From: Entamoeba invadens IP1
Lineage: Eukaryota; Evosea; Mastigamoebida; Endamoebidae
NCBI RefSeq assembly: GCF_000330505.1
Contig: NW_004440113.1
Coordinates: forward strand, 263,305 to 327,304
Direction of reading: 5' to 3'
DNA: 64,000 nucleotides
Shown here: one piece after another, positions 60,685-64,000 of the stretch
Numbering within the stretch: the stretch's first letter is position 1
How the letters are laid out: every line of letters begins with the position of its first letter
The notes under the pieces: model-generated
The model's database searches: none
Told to the model about the DNA's origin: nothing
Seen by the model: the letters and a program-made list of their open reading frames with translations, nothing else
Made by a program: the position numbers and the translations under genes

Positions 60685-61074
60685 ATGTTGATGGATGTGT
60701 ATTCTCTTAGTGTCAACGTGCTTTCTGCACTTGGACTCTCTCCTGACAGTGTCTCACTTACTGGTGTTGATTCTATAGTAACTTTTAAAACAAAAATGAG
60801 TGACGAGAAGTCGACACGGTTATATGAAAAGTCGGTGAACCCGTTTTGGTGTGAAGTTTTTCAAGTTGATGCGACACTTGGGGAAGACATCATATTCCAA
60901 GTCAAAAATAACCCGAAAAACCCGATCAAAAAGATCATTGGAACGGGGACGTATCACGTCGACTTATTTGCAGTTGGCGAGTCTGTCCGTAAGACCTTAA
61001 AATTAGCTGAAGGTGGGGAGTTGAATATCAAAGTCACCTGCGACACCATCAAAGCAATAGCCACCGAAAAATAA
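60685..61074 (+). CDS. Single C2-domain protein
   Basis: 129 residues, almost entirely one C2 domain: LSVNVLSALGL (beta1), DSIVTFKTK (beta2), YEKSVNPFWCEVFQVD (the usual K-T-x-NPxWNExF turn), EDIIFQVKNN, and IGTGTYHVDL. The calcium loops are short of aspartates at several usual positions (GLSPDSVSL, KNNPKNP), so calcium may not be required. Entamoeba encodes several such small C2 proteins that associate with phagosome or plasma membranes. A second ATG at 60691 is an alternative start. Confidence 0.8.
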   Translation: MLMDVYSLSVNVLSALGLSPDSVSLTGVDSIVTFKTKMSDEKSTRLYEKSVNPFWCEVFQVDATLGEDIIFQVKNNPKNPIKKIIGTGTYHVDLFAVGESVRKTLKLAEGGELNIKVTCDTIKAIATEK

Positions 61075-61287
61075 TTCAATTTCAAAAAACATTTTCAAGT
61101 CAACAAATGTTATTCTTTTTCATTAAGATCTGTACTAGTTAATGAATAATTTGTTATTAGTATATGTATAGTATAAAGAACTTCCAAAGAAAAAAGAGAG
61201 AAAAAAGCGTTGTTTGGTATGAAACAATATATTCTATTAATTTAGAGATATATTCAAGTAACAAGTAATAGCCTTTTCTATGAAAAA

Positions 61288-62065
61288 ATGTGGTCTTGGC
61301 TATCTTCAAAATCATACGAAATGTCTGACGACGATATATTTTCTCTCTCTTCGCGCGACGAAGAGGACTCCTTGACGGAAGGACCGACAGGCCCACTCAA
61401 AGATTTCAACGAGTTCATTCCGATGCGCGCGGACGTCGGGAAATATTTGACCCGGTCGAGAACAACGGGGAAGCCGCAGAGTTTGTCCAATGCAAAAGTT
61501 GCATGGAGGCGTACTCGTCGGGACAACTTACGCGAGTGATGAAGATCAAAAACAAGCAGGAGAACATGAGAAAGCACTTGAAACTGTGTAAATACTTCCG
61601 CGCGCAATATTCTATCGACCCTAATGATAAACCTATTCGACCAATTAAACAACAACCGACAGGGAAAGCGCCCCTCCAGACTCTGTCACAACAAACAAAA
61701 GCTTCTGAAGATAATTCCGTCAATGTCACGTTCAAATACTCTACACCACCAGAAGGGTGTAAAATGATTCACGTGAAGTGGAATCGGAAATATGAAACGT
61801 TTGACATCACGCCAAAAACGACTGTTGCACAAATAGTTAAAGACTTGAAAACTTTGTTTGGACTCGCTGACACTGCTCGTTGTTTTTTGAGAAGAGAAGA
61901 CGTTTGTTTCTGTGTTTTTTAAAGTACTTTTCAGAAGTCTTTTTAGTATAAGAACTGGTGGAATCTTTATTAATTATTTAGGATAAAAAAGTGCTTCTTG
62001 GACACGCAGAGATTCTTAAACTTGTGGAGAATGGAGAAGTATATAAATTAGAAGCTTATGAATGA
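61288..62065 (+). pseudogene. BED-type zinc finger plus Ub/RA-like domain gene with a frameshift
   Basis: Reading starts at 61288 (MWSWLSSKSYEMSDDD) and is convincing to about 61446 (FNEFIPMRADVGKY). The gene continues one frame over from about 61447 (FDPVENNGEAAEF...). The new frame carries a BED-like finger (CKSC, then NMRKHLKLC) and a C-terminal beta-grasp-like segment (MIHVKWNRKYETFDITPK). An 80-nt intron (61902-61981, GTTTGT...TTTAG) leads to the last exon, 61982-62065. One extra T in the TATTTG run near 61446 would make a continuous protein of 232 residues and fits the exon phases. Either an assembly error or a recent lesion. BED fingers bind DNA; role otherwise unknown. Confidence 0.65.
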
Positions 62066-64000
62066 GAAATAGTCTGAAGGGTAATCGATTTCTATTGTGT
62101 TCGTTTTTGGTGTTGTTTTCTGTGTTCTAATTTCATGGAATTTTTTAAGTGTAACTTTTTTCCAAGTGACAAGTATTTCAATAATCTGGTTGTCAATTGT
62201 GCCAACAATTTAAAGAACAGTTTATATTCGATTATCAAATACTTTTTATCTACATCCTTTACTTTTTTTGTTCAAACACATTCAACGTTAAGATAAATAA
62301 GTCTCATGTTTTAAACTATAACAACACGAGAATTGTTTATCTAAATGGATGTATAAAGTGTTTTATGTGTATTATGTGCTAAACATTCAAATTCAACATC
62401 TAAAAATTGATTTGAGTTAATTATAATCAGCGATTAAAACATTATTTCACTCTTCAAACATTTATATAAATACCAACACTGTTTTATTTTACAAAGATAC
62501 AATTTTATCATCAACTCGTTTAAATAATTGTCACACTCAAATCAAGTGCCTCAATATTTACAAAATAACAACATTATCAACATTATTCTTATCTTATTAG
62601 GTAATCTAGTAAAATATTATTCACCAAACTAAAAAACAACATTTAATTGTTTTGTGTACATTTATTCACTTGACAATCCTCTGAAAACGTAGAAAAATAT
62701 GCCAAAGTAAAATTTAAAAATTTGTTTCACAAGTTTTTAAATAATGGCATTATTTTCAAAAAAGTGTCGAGCAAATCATAAACTTTTTGTTTCAAACAAA
62801 GCAATAAATCGTTAAATATTTCAAATTAATAATTTTACAAAAACAATGCTTCAAACATTTGCCGACAGTTTTTCGCAGAAGAACATAGTTTAATAATTAT
62901 AATTTGACGCTTCTATTGTGTTTATTTTTGGACCACATGTTATATATTGTTGTTTTCATCTTGCAATAAATATTGGTCTCAAAGATGGAATTGATTATTG
63001 TTTTTTGGTTACATTTATTGAATATATTAGTACGATAAAGGCAAAAGAAATAAAAGAATGCCTTAATGTTACAAAAAACCATTGAAAAAAATGGAAGCAA
63101 ATAATTATCTTTAAAAATTATTGAAAATGGTGTTTGAAATATATATGAATACTTAATTAAAGCAATTTTTAATAGTAAACCAAATTCAAAAAAGCATTTT
63201 TTTAATATTTGATTTATATCAACTGAATTTGTTTGATAAATATTGGGATTTTTGGCACTTCCATTTAACCCTGTTTTTTTGAGAGTCTTAAATCATATTT
63301 GGAAAAAAATACTTAAAAAGAATGAGGCCAGTTTTATCGGCTGTTAAAAATTGTCCTCATCACCTCAAAATTATCGTTAAATGTATTCATAATGTATTTA
63401 TTTAGAAAAAATACACCACCAATGAACAAAAAATGCAATTTTGAGTGTTTTATAATTATTTAAGTCTACATTTAGTGTTGAAAATCCGTTGAAATCGGCC
63501 AAAATTATCAAAGATTTGTTAGTTACACTTTTAATTAAATAGTTTTAAATTGTAGTATTTTAGTTTTGTTTAAAACCGACTTAAAAATAAACAAGTAATT
63601 ATAGTAATTTTTATTTAGAAAAAAAATAGAATGGTTTCTTCTTTTATTGCTTTTTACCTTTTCTATTTCAAACACCCACGACCGTTATAGATTTTTTTGT
63701 CTTTGTTGATTGCAGTTAAAAATTTCGGACTTTTTGCGGAATAATATTAGGTAAGATAACGCTAAAAAAAGGGAAATGTTTATTGATTGTAATCTGGTTT
63801 TGTAATTTCTCGCCCGCGTTTTTTCGTAATTGCTCTTGTCATTTCAAGTTGCTTTTTTCTTTGATGTTTTCAATGGAAATAAAAACTGAGCTTATGTGGG
63901 CATTTAAAAAAAAATAAATGGTTAAATATTAATTGAGAATAGTTCTCAAATCTAAAAGTTATAATCATAAAAAAAAGAACTTCGTTCAATTATTTGAAAC
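62066..64000. other. Intergenic / window edge, no gene supported
   Basis: AT-rich. A 54-codon frame at ~62136-62300 and one at 62197-62382 have no family features. An inverted repeat near 63323-63362 (ATGAGGCCA ... TGTCCTCAT) could form a short imperfect hairpin. Confidence 0.45.

Noticed and set aside
62136..62382. Frames of 54 and 61 residues downstream of the BED gene
   Set aside because: No domain and AT-driven composition; the two overlap in different frames, so at most one could be real.
1..64000. tRNA arrays, rRNA genes, CRISPR, bacterial operon signals
   Set aside because: I looked for T-loop GGTTCRA strings, regularly spaced repeats and rRNA cores and found none; the DNA is eukaryotic by its introns and gene families.

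Overview
The window looks like nuclear DNA of an Entamoeba species. E. invadens or a close relative is the best guess, because DNA transposon-like elements are frequent here; the species is inference. Supporting signs are very AT-rich spacers, short compact genes, short introns that nearly all start GTTTGT and mostly end TAG or CAG, and the gene families themselves (BAR-RhoGAP, FYVE-like, VHS, Rab, VPS9, LRR-like). I see no rRNA, tRNA array or CRISPR. I reconstructed spliced models by hand where reading frames break at GTTTGT; reading phase and family alignment agree for nearly all of them.

Layout. 1-1584 is empty AT-rich DNA. 1585-13177: a giant type I surface protein (+), a BAR-RhoGAP (-), and a FYVE-like/helical-repeat protein (-). 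13755-18459: LSm7 (+), ribosomal protein L7 (+), TRAPPC3/Bet3 (-), a three-exon small protein (-), a C9orf85-like zinc protein (+), and an acidic secreted protein (-). 18877-19788 is a TA-flanked inverted-repeat element. 20830-24805: two VHS-domain genes around a hypothetical gene. 24806-28317 is intergenic with an 801-bp element carrying two strong hairpins. 28318-38469: an orphan gene (-), a large coiled-coil protein with FG motifs (-), a Yak1-like kinase (+), and a second BAR-RhoGAP (-). 38790-38969 is a 180-bp MITE. 39783-46051: a PH+CH protein (+), a Rab GTPase (-), a pseudo-GTPase-like gene (-), a HAD hydrolase (+), and an LRR-like protein (-). 47906-62065: a mitosomal-carrier-like protein, GNAT, PP2C, Qc-SNARE, a membrane protein (-), a Lys/Glu-rich protein (-), importin alpha, a VPS9 Rab5-GEF, a rubredoxin-like/FAD oxidoreductase, a C2 protein, and a frameshifted BED-finger gene. 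62066-64000 is empty.

Taken together, about ten genes act in membrane traffic and the cortex: TRAPPC3, a Rab, a VPS9 GEF, a Qc-SNARE, two VHS adaptors, a FYVE-like protein, two BAR-RhoGAPs, PH-CH and C2. This is expected for a phagocytic amoeba and is not evidence of an operon. The most notable items are a Rab with Leu in place of the catalytic Gln, a SNARE with His at the zero layer, a possible CENP-M-like pseudo-GTPase, a probable FG nuclear-pore-like protein, and three different TA-flanked inverted-repeat elements.
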